From: Achromobacter agilis
Lineage (GTDB): Bacteria; Pseudomonadota; Gammaproteobacteria; Burkholderiales; Burkholderiaceae_B
Direction: 5' to 3'
Assembly (NCBI RefSeq): GCF_900496965.1
Contig: NZ_UFQB01000027.1
Coordinates: 26,230-90,229 of the forward strand
DNA: 64,000 bases
The notes below the pieces were generated by a model. The model did not search any database and was not told where the DNA came from. It worked only from the letters and a program-made list of their open reading frames with translations. Position 1 is the first letter of the stretch. Each line of letters starts with the position of its first letter. Of this stretch, positions 18,447 through 27,480 are shown piece after piece. Both the position numbers and the translations under genes were made by a program.

Positions 18447-19217
18447 ATGTACGTTGATTCCCACTGCCATTTGAATTTCCCCGAGCTTGCCGCCGATCTG
18501 CCGGCCATTCTTGACCGGATGGCCGCCAACCAGGTGACCCACGCGCTGGTCGTCAGCGTCAACATGCCGGAATGGCCGTCCCTGATGGCGCTCGTCGAAC
18601 CGCAGGCGAATCTGTGGGCCTCGGTGGGCGTGCACCCGGACTACGAAGATACGCCGGACCCTACCGCGCAAGAACTGACGCGGCTGTCCGCGCATCCCAA
18701 GGTCGTCGCCATCGGTGAGACCGGGCTGGACTACTACCGCCTGTCGGAGCCGCTGGACTGGCAGCGCGAACGCTTTCGCCGCCATATCCGCGTTGCCCGC
18801 GACACGGGGCTGCCGCTGATCGTGCATACCCGCGCCTCCGCCGAGGATACGGTGCGCATGCTGCGCGAAGAGAAGGCGGCCGAGGTCGGCGGCGTGATGC
18901 ACTGTTTCACCGAAAACTGGGAGGTGGCGCAGGCCGCGCTGGACCAGAATTTCTACATCTCGCTGTCGGGCATCGTCACGTTCAAGAACGCGCAGGTGGT
19001 GCACGAAGTGGCCGCCAAAGTGCCCCTGGACCGGCTGCTGATCGAAACCGATTCGCCGTACCTGGCGCCGGTACCGTACCGCGGCAAGCTGAACGACCCG
19101 TCCAAGGTGATACACGTGGCCGAGAAGATCGCGGACCTGCGGGGCATACCCGTTGCCGATGTGGCGCGCGCTTCAACTGATAATTTCTTCCGTCTTTTCA
19201 ATAAGATAAAGAAATAA
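18447..19217 (+). CDS. TatD-family metal-dependent deoxyribonuclease
   Basis: The 256-aa barrel hydrolase has metal ligands in DSHCHLNF (HxH near residue 5), GETGLDYY (Glu), HTRASAEDT, MHCFTENW and ETDSPYLAPVPYRGKLN (Asp). The complete ligand set suggests an active enzyme. TatD-like proteins act as 3'-5' exonucleases in DNA repair or degradation. ATG at 18447 begins the conserved fold. Same-strand neighbour of holB, probably the same operon. Confidence 0.93.
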   Translation: MYVDSHCHLNFPELAADLPAILDRMAANQVTHALVVSVNMPEWPSLMALVEPQANLWASVGVHPDYEDTPDPTAQELTRLSAHPKVVAIGETGLDYYRLSEPLDWQRERFRRHIRVARDTGLPLIVHTRASAEDTVRMLREEKAAEVGGVMHCFTENWEVAQAALDQNFYISLSGIVTFKNAQVVHEVAAKVPLDRLLIETDSPYLAPVPYRGKLNDPSKVIHVAEKIADLRGIPVADVARASTDNFFRLFNKIKK

Positions 19218-19228
19218 TCTAATGTGTT

Positions 19229-19242
19229 TTAACTAAAGTTAA
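19229..19242. promoter_or_regulatory. Small AT-rich palindrome before the ankyrin gene
   Basis: TTAACTAAAGTTAA is a perfect 6-2-6 palindrome in the 38-bp tatD/ankyrin gap, 13 bp upstream of the ATG at 19256. It stands out against the high-GC background. It may be an operator or part of a promoter; nothing identifies a binding protein. Confidence 0.3.
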
Positions 19243-19255
19243 TTCTAGGATATCC

Positions 19256-20119
19256 ATGGCTAACAGTGTCGCTTCCGCCCATCGGGCCGTGTTGTCGTGC
19301 TGCCGGGGAGCGCTGCTGGCCCTGGCGGTCGGGCTGGCCGCGCCGGCGGCGCAGGCGGCCAATCCCGGCGATTGGTGGGTCTACGTCGCCAACGATTATC
19401 CGGACGACATCCGGGACTTGCTCAAGCAGGGTGCGGATCCTAACGTGCGCTACAAGAATGGCCAGCCGGCGCTGATGCGCGCGGTGGTCGACGGCGCCTG
19501 GAAAGTCTTCGACGTGCTCGCGGCCGACAAGCGCACCGACGTCAACGCGGAGAACCCCGCGGGCGAGACGCCGCTGATGTACCTGGCGATCGCCGGCCAG
19601 ACCGAAAGGGCGAAAAAACTGATCGCGCGCGGGGCACAGGTCAACCGGCTGGGCTGGACGCCGCTGCACTATGCGGCCTCGAAGGGGCAGATGGAGATGG
19701 CGCGCATGCTGCTGGCGCAGCACGCCATGCCGAACGCGCCCGCGCCCAACGGCGAGACGCCCCTGATGATGGCGGCGCTGTCGGGGCGCAAGCCCATGGT
19801 GGACCTGCTGTTGAAGGCGGGCGCGGACGTGGGCACGCACGATACCAAGGGCCAGACGGCCGCCGATTGGGCGCGCACCGGCAAGTCGACGGCGCTGGGG
19901 GCGCAACTGGACACGCTGATCGCGCAGCAGGACGAGGCCCGCCGCAAGCACCGCGCCGCCGTTCCGGCGGGTTCGGCCGCAGAGTCCGCCGCCGTTCCGG
20001 CTCCGGCTCCGGCAGAAGCCCAGGCGCCAGCAGCGGCCCCGGCTCCCGCGCCGTCGTCTGCCGTCAAGGGCGTATCGGGTGTGAAGCTGAACAACTACGA
20101 CGAGCCCGCCACGCCTTGA
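19256..20119 (+). CDS. Exported ankyrin-repeat protein
   Basis: The 287-aa product has a signal peptide ending in AAQAAN (cleavage near residue 37), then four or five ankyrin repeats (about residues 45-210, e.g. NPAGETPLMYLAIAGQTERAKKLIARGAQVN and WTPLHYAASKGQMEMARMLLAQ). A Pro/Ala-rich linker of about 40 residues precedes a short C-terminal segment GVSGVKLNNYDEPATP. It is expected in the periplasm and to bind protein. The partner is unknown. Follows tatD and ends at a good terminator. Confidence 0.85.
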   Translation: MANSVASAHRAVLSCCRGALLALAVGLAAPAAQAANPGDWWVYVANDYPDDIRDLLKQGADPNVRYKNGQPALMRAVVDGAWKVFDVLAADKRTDVNAENPAGETPLMYLAIAGQTERAKKLIARGAQVNRLGWTPLHYAASKGQMEMARMLLAQHAMPNAPAPNGETPLMMAALSGRKPMVDLLLKAGADVGTHDTKGQTAADWARTGKSTALGAQLDTLIAQQDEARRKHRAAVPAGSAAESAAVPAPAPAEAQAPAAAPAPAPSSAVKGVSGVKLNNYDEPATP

Positions 20120-20178
20120 GCGCGGGGGATGCGGCGTCCGATTGGGCGCCAATTTTCCCTGTTCCGATGAGTTTCCCT

Positions 20179-20201
20179 AGCGCCCTCGGGCGCTTTTTTT
20201 T
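20179..20201 (+). terminator. Rho-independent terminator after the ankyrin gene
   Basis: AGCGCC (20179-20184), loop CTCG, GGCGCT (20189-20194), then eight T residues. It closes the mltG-to-ankyrin transcription unit. Confidence 0.93.
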
Positions 20202-20219
20202 CGACCCAACTTGGGGGTT

Positions 20220-20247
20220 TTCCCGAATTATTCTCAAAATTCGGGAA
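20220..20247. promoter_or_regulatory. Candidate operator upstream of the iclR gene
   Basis: TTCCCGAATT (20220-20229) and AATTCGGGAA (20238-20247) are perfect 10-bp inverted repeats separated by 8 bp, in an AT-rich stretch (about 20215-20285) before the IclR regulator. It is a good candidate autoregulatory site or site for the ABC-hutG operon. The promoter elements could not be fixed. Confidence 0.55.
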
Positions 20248-20305
20248 TAAAAACATAGATTAAAACCATAAATTGATAATCTGCGCTTCGTTATCTTGGA
20301 GCCAG

Positions 20306-21052
20306 ATGTTGAAAGCGGATCAATCAGTCGGGGCGGGCGCGGATCGCGTGCTGTATGTGCTGGCCACCCTGGCCCGGCATGATGGCCCGCTCAGCATCGC
20401 CGCGCTGGCCGAAGAAACCGGCCTGGCGCAGAGCACCTTGTACCGGCAGGTGGCGTTGCTCAAGCGCTGGGGGTTCGTCGCCGAGCATGACGGCGAGTAC
20501 GGGCCCGGGCCGCTGTGCGTGCAACTGGCCTGGGGCTTCGACCAGTCCTCGTTCCTGATCCACGAAGCGCAGCCCGACATGGCAGCGCTTGCCGCCGCGT
20601 CGGGCGAAACCATCGGCCTGCTGGTCGCGGTCAAGGACCAGGCGGTGTGCCTGGACATGGTCGAAAGCCAGCATCCGCTGCGCTGTTCCTTCACGAAGGG
20701 GCGCGGCCTGCCGCTGGCGCGCGGCGCTTCCGCCAAATCGCTGCTGGCCTTTATGCCGCTGGCCCGCCTGCAGGCGGCGCTGGCCTACCTGGCGGCCGAG
20801 GCCGGCATGGATGCCGCGCGGCTGGGCAAGGAGCTGGACGCGATCCGCGAGCAGGGCTACGCCGTGACGGACAGCGAGGTCGATGCCGGCGTCTGGGGCG
20901 TCAGCGTGCCGATCTTCCAGCGCGCCAACCAGGCCGTCGCGTCGATCACCTTGATGGCCCCATCCACCCGCGCCGCGCAGCGGCCGGATGCCTTTATCGA
21001 GATGACCGTGGCGGCCGCCCGGCGCATCTCGGCGAAATTGCAGGTTCATTGA
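20306..21052 (+). CDS. IclR-family transcriptional regulator
   Basis: The 248-aa product has an N-terminal winged helix (about 12-70, SIAALAEETGLAQSTLYRQVALLKRWGFV) and an IclR effector domain (about 85-245, GETIGLLVAVKDQAVCLDMVESQHPLRC, PLARGASAKSLLAFMP). GGAG is 4 bases upstream of the ATG at 20306; an earlier ATG at 20273 gives 11 extra residues. It lies 92 bp upstream of the amino-acid ABC/hutG operon on the same strand and probably regulates it. Confidence 0.9.
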   Translation: MLKADQSVGAGADRVLYVLATLARHDGPLSIAALAEETGLAQSTLYRQVALLKRWGFVAEHDGEYGPGPLCVQLAWGFDQSSFLIHEAQPDMAALAAASGETIGLLVAVKDQAVCLDMVESQHPLRCSFTKGRGLPLARGASAKSLLAFMPLARLQAALAYLAAEAGMDAARLGKELDAIREQGYAVTDSEVDAGVWGVSVPIFQRANQAVASITLMAPSTRAAQRPDAFIEMTVAAARRISAKLQVH

Positions 21053-21144
21053 TTCCGCTAGCCGCGGCCGTTCACGCTTTCCCAGAATTCCACGCTGTAC
21101 CCGCCCCCAATCGATCGCAGTCTCCCTTTTCCATAGGACCCACC

Positions 21145-21888
21145 ATGACCACTCGCCGCACACTGCTGACCGCCGCCCTTACCCTGGGCCTGGCCTGGAG
21201 CGCCGGTTCCGCGCACGCCCAGGAAACCATCCGCGCCGTCACCGACGCCACCTTCCCGCCGATGGAGTTCGTCAAGGACGGCAAGCGCACCGGCTTCGAC
21301 ATCGAGCTGGTCGAAGCCCTGGCGGGCGCGATGGGCAAGAAGATCGAATGGATCGACATCGACTTCAAGGGCCTGATCCCCGCCCTGCAGGCCGGCCGCG
21401 CCGACATCGCGGTGTCCGCCATCTACATCACGCCCGAGCGCGCCAAGGTCGTGGATTTCACCGATCCCTACTACGCGGGCGGCCTGGTCGTCATGACGAA
21501 GAAGGACGGTCCGATCAAGACGCTGAAGGATCTCGACGGCCGCAAGGTGTCGGTGCAGGTCGGCACCAAGTCAGTCAACTACCTGAAGGAACACTATCCG
21601 TCGGTGCAGCGCGTGGAAGTCGAGAAGAACCAGGAGATGTTTAACCTGGTGCAGATCGGCCGTGCCGAAGCCGCCGTGACGGGTAAGCCCGCCGCCAAGC
21701 TGTTCGCGCAAAGCACGTCGGACCTGACCGTCCTGAACGAGCAGATCACGACCGAGGACTATGGCATCGCCGTGCCCAAGAACAAGCCCGAACTGACCCG
21801 TGAACTGAACGCCGCGCTGCAGAAGCTCAAGGCCGACGGCAGCTACCAGGCCATCGTGAACAAGTGGTTCGAGGCGCCCGCGAAATGA
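21145..21888 (+). CDS. Amino-acid ABC transporter periplasmic binding protein
   Basis: The 247-aa family-3 solute-binding protein has a signal peptide ending SAHAQ (cleavage near residue 26), then AVTDATFPPMEFVKDGKRTGFDIELVEAL, GLIPALQAGRADIAVSAIYITPERAKVVDFTDPYY and VQVGTKSVNYLKEHYPSV. It resembles HisJ/GlnH-type proteins for polar amino acids. AGGA precedes the ATG. The formimidoylglutamase in the same operon suggests histidine or N-formimino-glutamate as the ligand; this is inference. Confidence 0.9.
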   Translation: MTTRRTLLTAALTLGLAWSAGSAHAQETIRAVTDATFPPMEFVKDGKRTGFDIELVEALAGAMGKKIEWIDIDFKGLIPALQAGRADIAVSAIYITPERAKVVDFTDPYYAGGLVVMTKKDGPIKTLKDLDGRKVSVQVGTKSVNYLKEHYPSVQRVEVEKNQEMFNLVQIGRAEAAVTGKPAAKLFAQSTSDLTVLNEQITTEDYGIAVPKNKPELTRELNAALQKLKADGSYQAIVNKWFEAPAK

Positions 21889-22553
21889 ACCTGGATTTCT
21901 CCCCCGTCTTTGCCGACTTCGGCGCGCTGATGAACGGCGCGGCGGTCACCGTCGAGGTGACCGCCGGGGCCTTGCTGCTGGCGTGCATCATCGGTCTGCT
22001 GGTGGGCGTGGGCCGGCTTAACCCCCGGCGCTACGTCATCTATAACCTGTGCAGCGTCTACCTGCTGCTGTTCCGCGGCACGCCTCTGCTGGTGCAGTTG
22101 TTCATCTGGTTCTTCGGCCTGCCGCATTTTGGCGTGACGCTGCCGGCGTTCGCCTGCGGCGTGCTGGGCCTGGGCATGTACTCCGGCGCTTATGTGTCGG
22201 AAATCGTGCGCGGCGCGATCCAGTCCGTGGACCGCGGCCAGACCGAAGCGGCGCGCTCGCTGGGCATGTCGTCCGGCCAGGCGATGAGCAACATCGTGCT
22301 GCCGCAGGCCGTTGTGCGCATGATCCCGCCGCTGGGCAACGAGTTCATCGCCTTGATCAAGAATTCGGCCCTGGTATCGCTGTTGACGATCCATGACCTG
22401 ATGCACGAAGGGCAGAAAATCATCAGCGTGTCGTATCGCTCGCTGGAAACGTATCTGGTGGTGGCGCTGATCTATCTGGTCCTGACCACGGTCACCATGT
22501 TGGTGTTGCGCAAGGTCGAGCATCGCTTGCGCGCGGGAGGGATGGTGCAATGA
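21885..22553 (+). CDS. Amino-acid ABC transporter permease
   Basis: A 222-aa HisM/GlnP-type permease with about five membrane helices and the EAA loop [22 protein letters not shown] that contacts the ATPase. [20 protein letters not shown] is the family signature. Only one permease is encoded, so the channel is presumably a homodimer. Its ATG overlaps the binding-protein stop (ATGA). Confidence 0.93.
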   Translation: MNLDFSPVFADFGALMNGAAVTVEVTAGALLLACIIGLLVGVGRLNPRRYVIYNLCSVYLLLFRGTPLLVQLFIWFFGLPHFGVTLPAFACGVLGLGMYSGAYVSEIVRGAIQSVDRGQTEAARSLGMSSGQAMSNIVLPQAVVRMIPPLGNEFIALIKNSALVSLLTIHDLMHEGQKIISVSYRSLETYLVVALIYLVLTTVTMLVLRKVEHRLRAGGMVQ

Positions 22554-23350
22554 ACGCCGCCACGAAGGGGGCCGCGGCCCCGCAAGAAATGATCCGCATC
22601 CGCGGCCTGCAAAAATCCTACGGCGACCACGCCGTTCTGCGCGGCATCGATTTCGACGTGCTGCCCTCGCAGGTGGTGGTGGTGATCGGGCCCAGCGGCT
22701 CGGGCAAGAGCACCTTGCTGCGCTGCTGCAATGGCCTGGAAGTATCCCAGGGCGGTACCGTGGAAATCTGCGGGCAGACCCTGCAGGACAACGGCAAGCT
22801 GCTGCCCGAAGCCGAGCTGAACCACCTGCGCATGCAGGTGGGCATGGTGTTCCAGGGCTTCAACCTGTTCCCGCACCTGTCGGTGCTTGACAACGTGACC
22901 ATCGGTCCGCGCAAGCTGCGCGGCATGAGCCGCGAAGCGGCCAACGCGCTGGCGGCCGATCTGCTGGCCAAGGTCGGCCTGGCGCAGAAGATGTCCGCCA
23001 TGCCGGCCAGCCTGTCCGGCGGCCAGAAGCAGCGCGTGGCGATCGCCCGCGCCCTGGCCATGCAACCCAAGGTCATGCTGTTCGACGAGCCGACCTCGGC
23101 GCTGGATCCAGAGCTGGTGGGCGAAGTGTTGCAGGTCATGAAGCTGCTGGCCCGGGAGGGCATGACCATGATGGTCGTGACGCACGAAATGGGCTTTGCC
23201 CGGGACGTGGCCGACGTCGTTGCCGTGATGGACGGCGGGGTGATCCTGGAATCCGGTTCGCCGGAGGTGATTTTCAGCCAGCCGCGCGAGCCGCGCACCC
23301 GCGAATTCCTCCAGGCGGTGCTGAATGCGTCGCCGGGAGCGGCCGCATGA
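22550..23350 (+). CDS. Amino-acid ABC transporter ATP-binding protein
   Basis: A 266-aa ATPase of the GlnQ/HisP type, with Walker [11 protein letters not shown]-loop [17 protein letters not shown], signature [15 protein letters not shown], Walker [17 protein letters not shown] and the H-loop [14 protein letters not shown]. It energises the permease encoded just upstream. Four-base overlaps on both sides show tight translational coupling. Confidence 0.95.
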   Translation: MNAATKGAAAPQEMIRIRGLQKSYGDHAVLRGIDFDVLPSQVVVVIGPSGSGKSTLLRCCNGLEVSQGGTVEICGQTLQDNGKLLPEAELNHLRMQVGMVFQGFNLFPHLSVLDNVTIGPRKLRGMSREAANALAADLLAKVGLAQKMSAMPASLSGGQKQRVAIARALAMQPKVMLFDEPTSALDPELVGEVLQVMKLLAREGMTMMVVTHEMGFARDVADVVAVMDGGVILESGSPEVIFSQPREPRTREFLQAVLNASPGAAA

Positions 23351-24291
23351 GCGCTGGGCAATTGGACAAACGACTCTGGAAGGCCCGCGACGATAGCGCG
23401 GAGCAGGGCGATACGCGCCGTCTGGCGCACATCGTCGAGCCCGCCGCCGGCCAGTTCCAGGGAGAGGCGGTATTGCTGGGCTTTGCCTGCGATGCGGGCG
23501 TGGTCCGCAATCAGGGCCGCGTGGGCGCCGCCGGCGGGCCCGCCGGCATCCGGAAATTCCTGGCGGGATTGCCCGCGCACGGCCTGTCGCGCCTGCTGGA
23601 CGCGGGCGATGTGGCTTGCGAGGGCGACCAGCTCGAAGACGCCCAGGAACGCCTGGGCCTGCGCGTGGCCGAGTTGCTGGAACAGGGCGGCCGGCCGGTA
23701 GTGCTGGGCGGCGGGCACGAGATCGCCTGGGGCAGTTTCCAGGGCCTGGCCCGCTGGCTGCAGTCGCGCGGCGATGCAGGGCCCGTGCTGGTGCTGAACC
23801 TGGACGCCCATTTCGACCTGCGTACGGGGCGGCCGGGCAGTTCCGGCACGCCATTCGACCAGATCGCCCGCTACTGCGAGGCGCAGGGCCAGCCCCTGCA
23901 ATATGCCTGCCTGGGCGTGTCGCGGCTGGCCAATACGCCCGCGCTGTATGCGCGGGCGGCCGAGATCGGGGCGTTCTGGACCGAAGACCGCGACATGCAG
24001 GAGCGCCATCTGGACGCCCGACTGGCCGATGTGGACGCCTTGCTCGAACGAGCCGCCCACGTGTACCTGACGATAGACCTGGATGTGCTGCCCGCGGCGG
24101 TCATGCCCGGCGTATCGGCGCCCGCGCCTTACGGGGTGCCGCTGGCGGTGATCGAGGAGATCGTCCTGCGGGTCAAGGCCAGCGGCAAGCTGCGCCTGGC
24201 CGACATGGCGGAGTACAACCCGGGCTTCGACGTGGACGGCCACGGCGCCCGCGCGGCCGCGCGCCTGGCCTGGCAATTGATCGCGCGCTGA
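23347..24291 (+). CDS. hutG: Formimidoylglutamase (HutG-type ureohydrolase)
   Basis: Arginase-fold binuclear Mn enzyme of 314 aa. Metal ligands are visible in [20 protein letters not shown] and TIDLDVLPA. The N-terminal [17 protein letters not shown] block resembles HutG rather than agmatinase or arginase, so it should hydrolyse N-formimino-L-glutamate to glutamate and formamide. It is coupled to the transporter by a 4-bp overlap. No hutH, hutU or hutI is present, so it may complete a histidine pathway encoded elsewhere or use imported substrate. Confidence 0.87.
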   Translation: MSAGQLDKRLWKARDDSAEQGDTRRLAHIVEPAAGQFQGEAVLLGFACDAGVVRNQGRVGAAGGPAGIRKFLAGLPAHGLSRLLDAGDVACEGDQLEDAQERLGLRVAELLEQGGRPVVLGGGHEIAWGSFQGLARWLQSRGDAGPVLVLNLDAHFDLRTGRPGSSGTPFDQIARYCEAQGQPLQYACLGVSRLANTPALYARAAEIGAFWTEDRDMQERHLDARLADVDALLERAAHVYLTIDLDVLPAAVMPGVSAPAPYGVPLAVIEEIVLRVKASGKLRLADMAEYNPGFDVDGHGARAAARLAWQLIAR

Positions 24292-24313
24292 GCGGCCGCG
24301 GGCATGGTGAATG

Positions 24314-24346
24314 AGGGGCGGTTCCCATAGGGAAACCGCCCCTTTT
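24314..24346 (+). terminator. Rho-independent terminator after hutG
   Basis: A 13-base left arm (24314-24326) pairs with 24330-24343 around loop ATA, with one bulge, and ends in TTTT (24343-24346). It closes the ABC-hutG operon. Confidence 0.88.
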
Positions 24347-24470
24347 GCATGGCGGCGGGGCAGGGGCGGCATCGCGCCGGGAGGGCTGGACGCAGGCGGG
24401 CGGGCGGCTTAGGATAGGACGACATGTAGGGCCGGGCTTGTGACCCGTTCGATGTCTGCAACACATATGT

Positions 24471-24506
24471 GTCCCTATTTAAATATTTTTCTTTTAAATT
24501 AGGGAC
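24471..24506. promoter_or_regulatory. AT-rich inverted repeat upstream of gdhA
   Basis: GTCCCTATTTAAA (24471-24483) is mirrored by TTTAAATTAGGGAC (24493-24506), with a single one-base insertion and a T-rich spacer. It is followed by TATATT (24509-24514), a possible -10, and then the gdhA ribosome binding site. It is likely the regulatory site or promoter region of gdhA. The binding protein is unknown. Confidence 0.5.
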
Positions 24507-24557
24507 GCTATATTTTTCGCGGATAAAATGGCGCAACTTAGTCAGGAGAGCGTGCTC

Positions 24558-25847
24558 ATGTCTCAAACTCCCACCCATGCCTTGCCGTCGTATCTGAATG
24601 CCGAGGAACTCGGCCCCTGGGGTAATTACCTGCAACAAGTCGATCGGGTTACCCCGTATCTCGGTTCTCTGGCGCGGTGGGTTGAAACCCTGAAGCGTCC
24701 GAAGCGTTCGCTGATCGTCGACGTGCCGATCGAGCTCGACAACGGCAGCATCGCGCACTTCGAGGGCTACCGCGTCCAGCACAACACCTCGCGCGGCCCC
24801 GGCAAGGGCGGCGTGCGTTTCCACCAGGATGTCACGCTGTCCGAAGTGATGGCGCTGGCGGCCTGGATGTCGATCAAGAACGCCGCGGTGAACCTGCCCT
24901 ACGGCGGCGCCAAGGGCGGCGTGCGCGTCGATCCGCGCAAGCTGTCGCAATCCGAACTCGAGCGCATGACGCGCCGCTACACCTCGGAAATCGGCGTCAT
25001 CATCGGCCCGGCCAAAGACATTCCCGCTCCTGACGTGAACACCAACGCCCAGACCATGGCCTGGATGATGGACACGTATTCCATGAACGAAGGCGCCACC
25101 GCCACCGGCGTGGTCACCGGCAAGCCGATCGCGCTGGGCGGCAGCCTGGGCCGGGTCGAAGCCACGGGCCGCGGCGTGTTCGTCGTGGGCTGCGAAGCCG
25201 CGCGGGACCTGAACATCGATGTGTCGAAGGCGCGCGTGATCGTGCAGGGCTTCGGCAACGTGGGCGGCACCGCCGCCCGCCTGTTCCATGAAGCGGGCGC
25301 CAAGGTCATCGCCGCGCAGGACCATACCGGCACCGTGCACAACGCCGAAGGCCTGGACGTGCACAAGCTGCTGTCGCATGTGTCGCAGCATGGCGGCGTG
25401 GGCGGCTTCTCCGGCGGCCAGGCCATGGACAAGGACGAGTTCTGGACGCTGGAAACCGAATTCCTGATCCCGGCCGCCCTGGAAAGCCAGATCACCGCCG
25501 CGAACGCTCCCAAGGTGCGCGCGAAGATCGTGGTCGAAGGCGCCAACGGCCCGACGACGCCGGAGGCGGACGACATCCTGGCCGAGCACGGCGTGTACGT
25601 CGTGCCGGACGTGCTGGCCAATGCCGGCGGCGTGACGGTCAGCTATTTCGAATGGGTGCAGGACTTCTCCAGCTTCTTCTGGAGCGAGGACGAGATCAAC
25701 CAGCGCCTGGAGCGCCTCATGCGCGAAGCCTATGCGGCGGTGTCGCAAGTGGCCCGCGAGCACAAGGTCACCCTGCGCACGGCGGCGTTCATCGTTGCTT
25801 GCACGCGGATCCTGCAGGCGCGCCAGGTGCGCGGCCTCTATCCGTGA
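24558..25847 (+). CDS. gdhA: Glutamate dehydrogenase (Glu/Leu/Phe/Val family)
   Basis: Interconverts glutamate with 2-oxoglutarate and ammonia. The 429-aa product belongs to the shorter hexameric class. Visible sites are the substrate-binding Lys in [11 protein letters not shown], the catalytic Lys in [15 protein letters not shown], the catalytic Asp segment IPAPDVNTN, and the Rossmann motif [21 protein letters not shown] lies about 10 bases upstream of ATG 24558, preferred over the ATG at 24528. Coenzyme preference cannot be told with confidence. Being next to hutG, it may take the glutamate produced from histidine. Confidence 0.95.
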   Translation: MSQTPTHALPSYLNAEELGPWGNYLQQVDRVTPYLGSLARWVETLKRPKRSLIVDVPIELDNGSIAHFEGYRVQHNTSRGPGKGGVRFHQDVTLSEVMALAAWMSIKNAAVNLPYGGAKGGVRVDPRKLSQSELERMTRRYTSEIGVIIGPAKDIPAPDVNTNAQTMAWMMDTYSMNEGATATGVVTGKPIALGGSLGRVEATGRGVFVVGCEAARDLNIDVSKARVIVQGFGNVGGTAARLFHEAGAKVIAAQDHTGTVHNAEGLDVHKLLSHVSQHGGVGGFSGGQAMDKDEFWTLETEFLIPAALESQITAANAPKVRAKIVVEGANGPTTPEADDILAEHGVYVVPDVLANAGGVTVSYFEWVQDFSSFFWSEDEINQRLERLMREAYAAVSQVAREHKVTLRTAAFIVACTRILQARQVRGLYP

Positions 25848-25902
25848 TTCCGATACGGCGGCGCGTTTCCGACGCGTCGCCGAGGAAGGCAGGAGACAAA
25901 AC

Positions 25903-25930
25903 GAAAATCGCCCCACAAGGGGCGATTTTC
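25903..25930 (+). terminator. Perfect hairpin terminator after gdhA
   Basis: GAAAATCGCCCC (25903-25914) and GGGGCGATTTTC (25919-25930) form a 12-bp perfect stem with loop ACAA. The right arm carries TTTT, giving a bidirectional terminator shape. Confidence 0.85.
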
Positions 25931-26188
25931 ATTGGCGGTGCCGGCGGGAGAGGCTAGGCGGGCAGACGCGGCACAGGAACATTGCAGCCATGCGTGCGCA
26001 GCGGTTTTTTTGCGGCGTGTCGGCCCGGCGCCACAATACGCCCGGAATTTCGCGGTTAGGGAATATCCGGTCTTGTTTTTCACGGATTGACACATTGCGT
26101 CCCTAGAATCCCTTCTTGCCATGTGCCGGGCGCGCCGCCCGCGATGCGAGCCAACCGGCCATGTCTGTTCAATCAACGGGAATTTGCA
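25931..26188. other. Upstream region of the porin gene
   Basis: About 258 bp without a gene. TTGACA occurs at 26087-26092 and TAGAAT at 26104-26109, but they are only 11 bp apart and so do not make a normal sigma-70 promoter. CGGGA stands about 8 bases before the porin ATG. I see no repeat or further structure here. Confidence 0.4.
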
Positions 26189-27298
26189 ATGAAAAAGACT
26201 TTGTTCGCCACCGCCATTCTGGCCACGTTCGGCGCAGCGGCGCAGGCGGAAACCTCGGTGACGCTGTACGGCCTGATCGATACCGGCGTGGGCTATCAGC
26301 GCATCAAGGGCGACAACTACCATGAATCCAAGGTAGGTATGGTCAACGGCGTTTCCAGCGGTTCGCGTTGGGGCCTGCGCGGCGCAGAAGACCTGGGCGA
26401 CGGCCTGAGCGCCGTGTTCACGCTGGAAAGCGGCTTTAATTCGGCCAACGGCCAATCGGGCCAGAGCAGCCGCCTGTTCGGCCGCCAGGCCACCATCGGC
26501 CTGAAGAGCAATTCGTGGGGCCTGCTGGAGCTGGGCCGCCAGACCAACATCGCGTCGAAGTACTTCGCCGCGATCGATCCGTTCGGCGGCAGCTACGGCC
26601 AGGCCAACGTGGGCGTGGCCTTCAGCGCCGCCAACACGGTCCGCTACGACAACATGGTGCAGTACTCGACCCCGTCGTTCAGCGGCGTACAGTTCGGCAT
26701 CGGCTATTCGTTCAACGCCGCCGACACGACCGCTGCGCAGACCGGCTTCAGGACGGCCGACAACACGCGCGCCATCACGACCGGCCTGCGCTATGTGAGC
26801 GGCCCGGTGAACGTCGCCGTGACCTACGACCAGCTCAATCCCGCGAACCAGCTGGGCACGGACGCCACGCCGAAGTCGTGGATGGTTGGAGGTTCCTATG
26901 ACTTCGAAGTGCTGAAGCTGGCGCTGGCCTACGGCCAGACCCGCGACGGCTGGTTCACGGGCCAGGGCGCCAACGCCTTCGGCAGCGGCAGCCCCGAAGC
27001 CAAGGGCTTCGGCACCAACGTGGCGGTTTCGGGTTTCAAGGCCAGCTCGTACCTGGTCGGCCTGAGCGTGCCGCTCGGCGGCGCCAGCAACATCCTGGCC
27101 TCGTGGCAGCGCGCCGATCCGGACAGCGATGCCTTGACCGGCGACGACGCCACCATGAACGTCTATAGCCTGGGCTATACCTACAACCTGTCCAAGCGCA
27201 CCAACCTGTACGCCTTGGGTTCGTACGCCACCAACTTCGCGTTCACCGATGGCGTGAAGAGCACCGTGGCCATGGTGGGTATTCGCCACCGCTTCTAA
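26189..27298 (+). CDS. General outer-membrane porin (Burkholderiales type)
   Basis: The 369-aa product has a signal peptide cleaved near AAAQAE (residue 20), and begins the mature chain ETSVTLYGLIDTGVGYQR, the hallmark of Porin_4 trimeric porins. SSGSRWGLRGAEDLGDGLSAVFTLE and RLFGRQATIGL are conserved barrel strands. The final residue is Phe (VGIRHRF), the BAM targeting signal. It would allow passive diffusion of small, probably anionic, solutes. Start ATG 26189 fits the signal peptide; the open frame extends 34 codons further upstream. Confidence 0.95.
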   Translation: MKKTLFATAILATFGAAAQAETSVTLYGLIDTGVGYQRIKGDNYHESKVGMVNGVSSGSRWGLRGAEDLGDGLSAVFTLESGFNSANGQSGQSSRLFGRQATIGLKSNSWGLLELGRQTNIASKYFAAIDPFGGSYGQANVGVAFSAANTVRYDNMVQYSTPSFSGVQFGIGYSFNAADTTAAQTGFRTADNTRAITTGLRYVSGPVNVAVTYDQLNPANQLGTDATPKSWMVGGSYDFEVLKLALAYGQTRDGWFTGQGANAFGSGSPEAKGFGTNVAVSGFKASSYLVGLSVPLGGASNILASWQRADPDSDALTGDDATMNVYSLGYTYNLSKRTNLYALGSYATNFAFTDGVKSTVAMVGIRHRF

Positions 27299-27480
27299 AG
27301 CGCCGGCATGAGCGGGCGGCGCGCAGGCGCCGCCCCTTGCGCCGAGCCGCGGTTGCACTGAGCGGACTGGACGTCTTACCCGGCCACAGACGCGAAAAAG
27401 GCGGCCACCTCCCTAGCTCCACTCCCAGTCCGCTCACCCGAACCCCGGCCCCGTCCAGGTCTTGCGCCTGCCGGGGACCC
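27299..27480. terminator. Intergenic hairpin after the porin gene
   Basis: A 9-bp perfect GC stem (27314-27322 and 27327-27335) lies 15 bp past the porin stop. The following T content is low (CTTGC), so termination may be Rho-assisted. The remainder of the 182-bp gap to the convergent lipoprotein gene shows nothing else. Confidence 0.5.

Noticed and set aside
23347..24291. Agmatinase or arginase instead of formimidoylglutamase
   Set aside because: Metal ligands are shared by all ureohydrolases, but the N-terminal WKARDD block and the RL segment fit HutG better; alternatives are not fully excluded.
26087..26109. TTGACA/TAGAAT porin promoter
   Set aside because: The spacer is only 11 bp, incompatible with a normal sigma-70 promoter.
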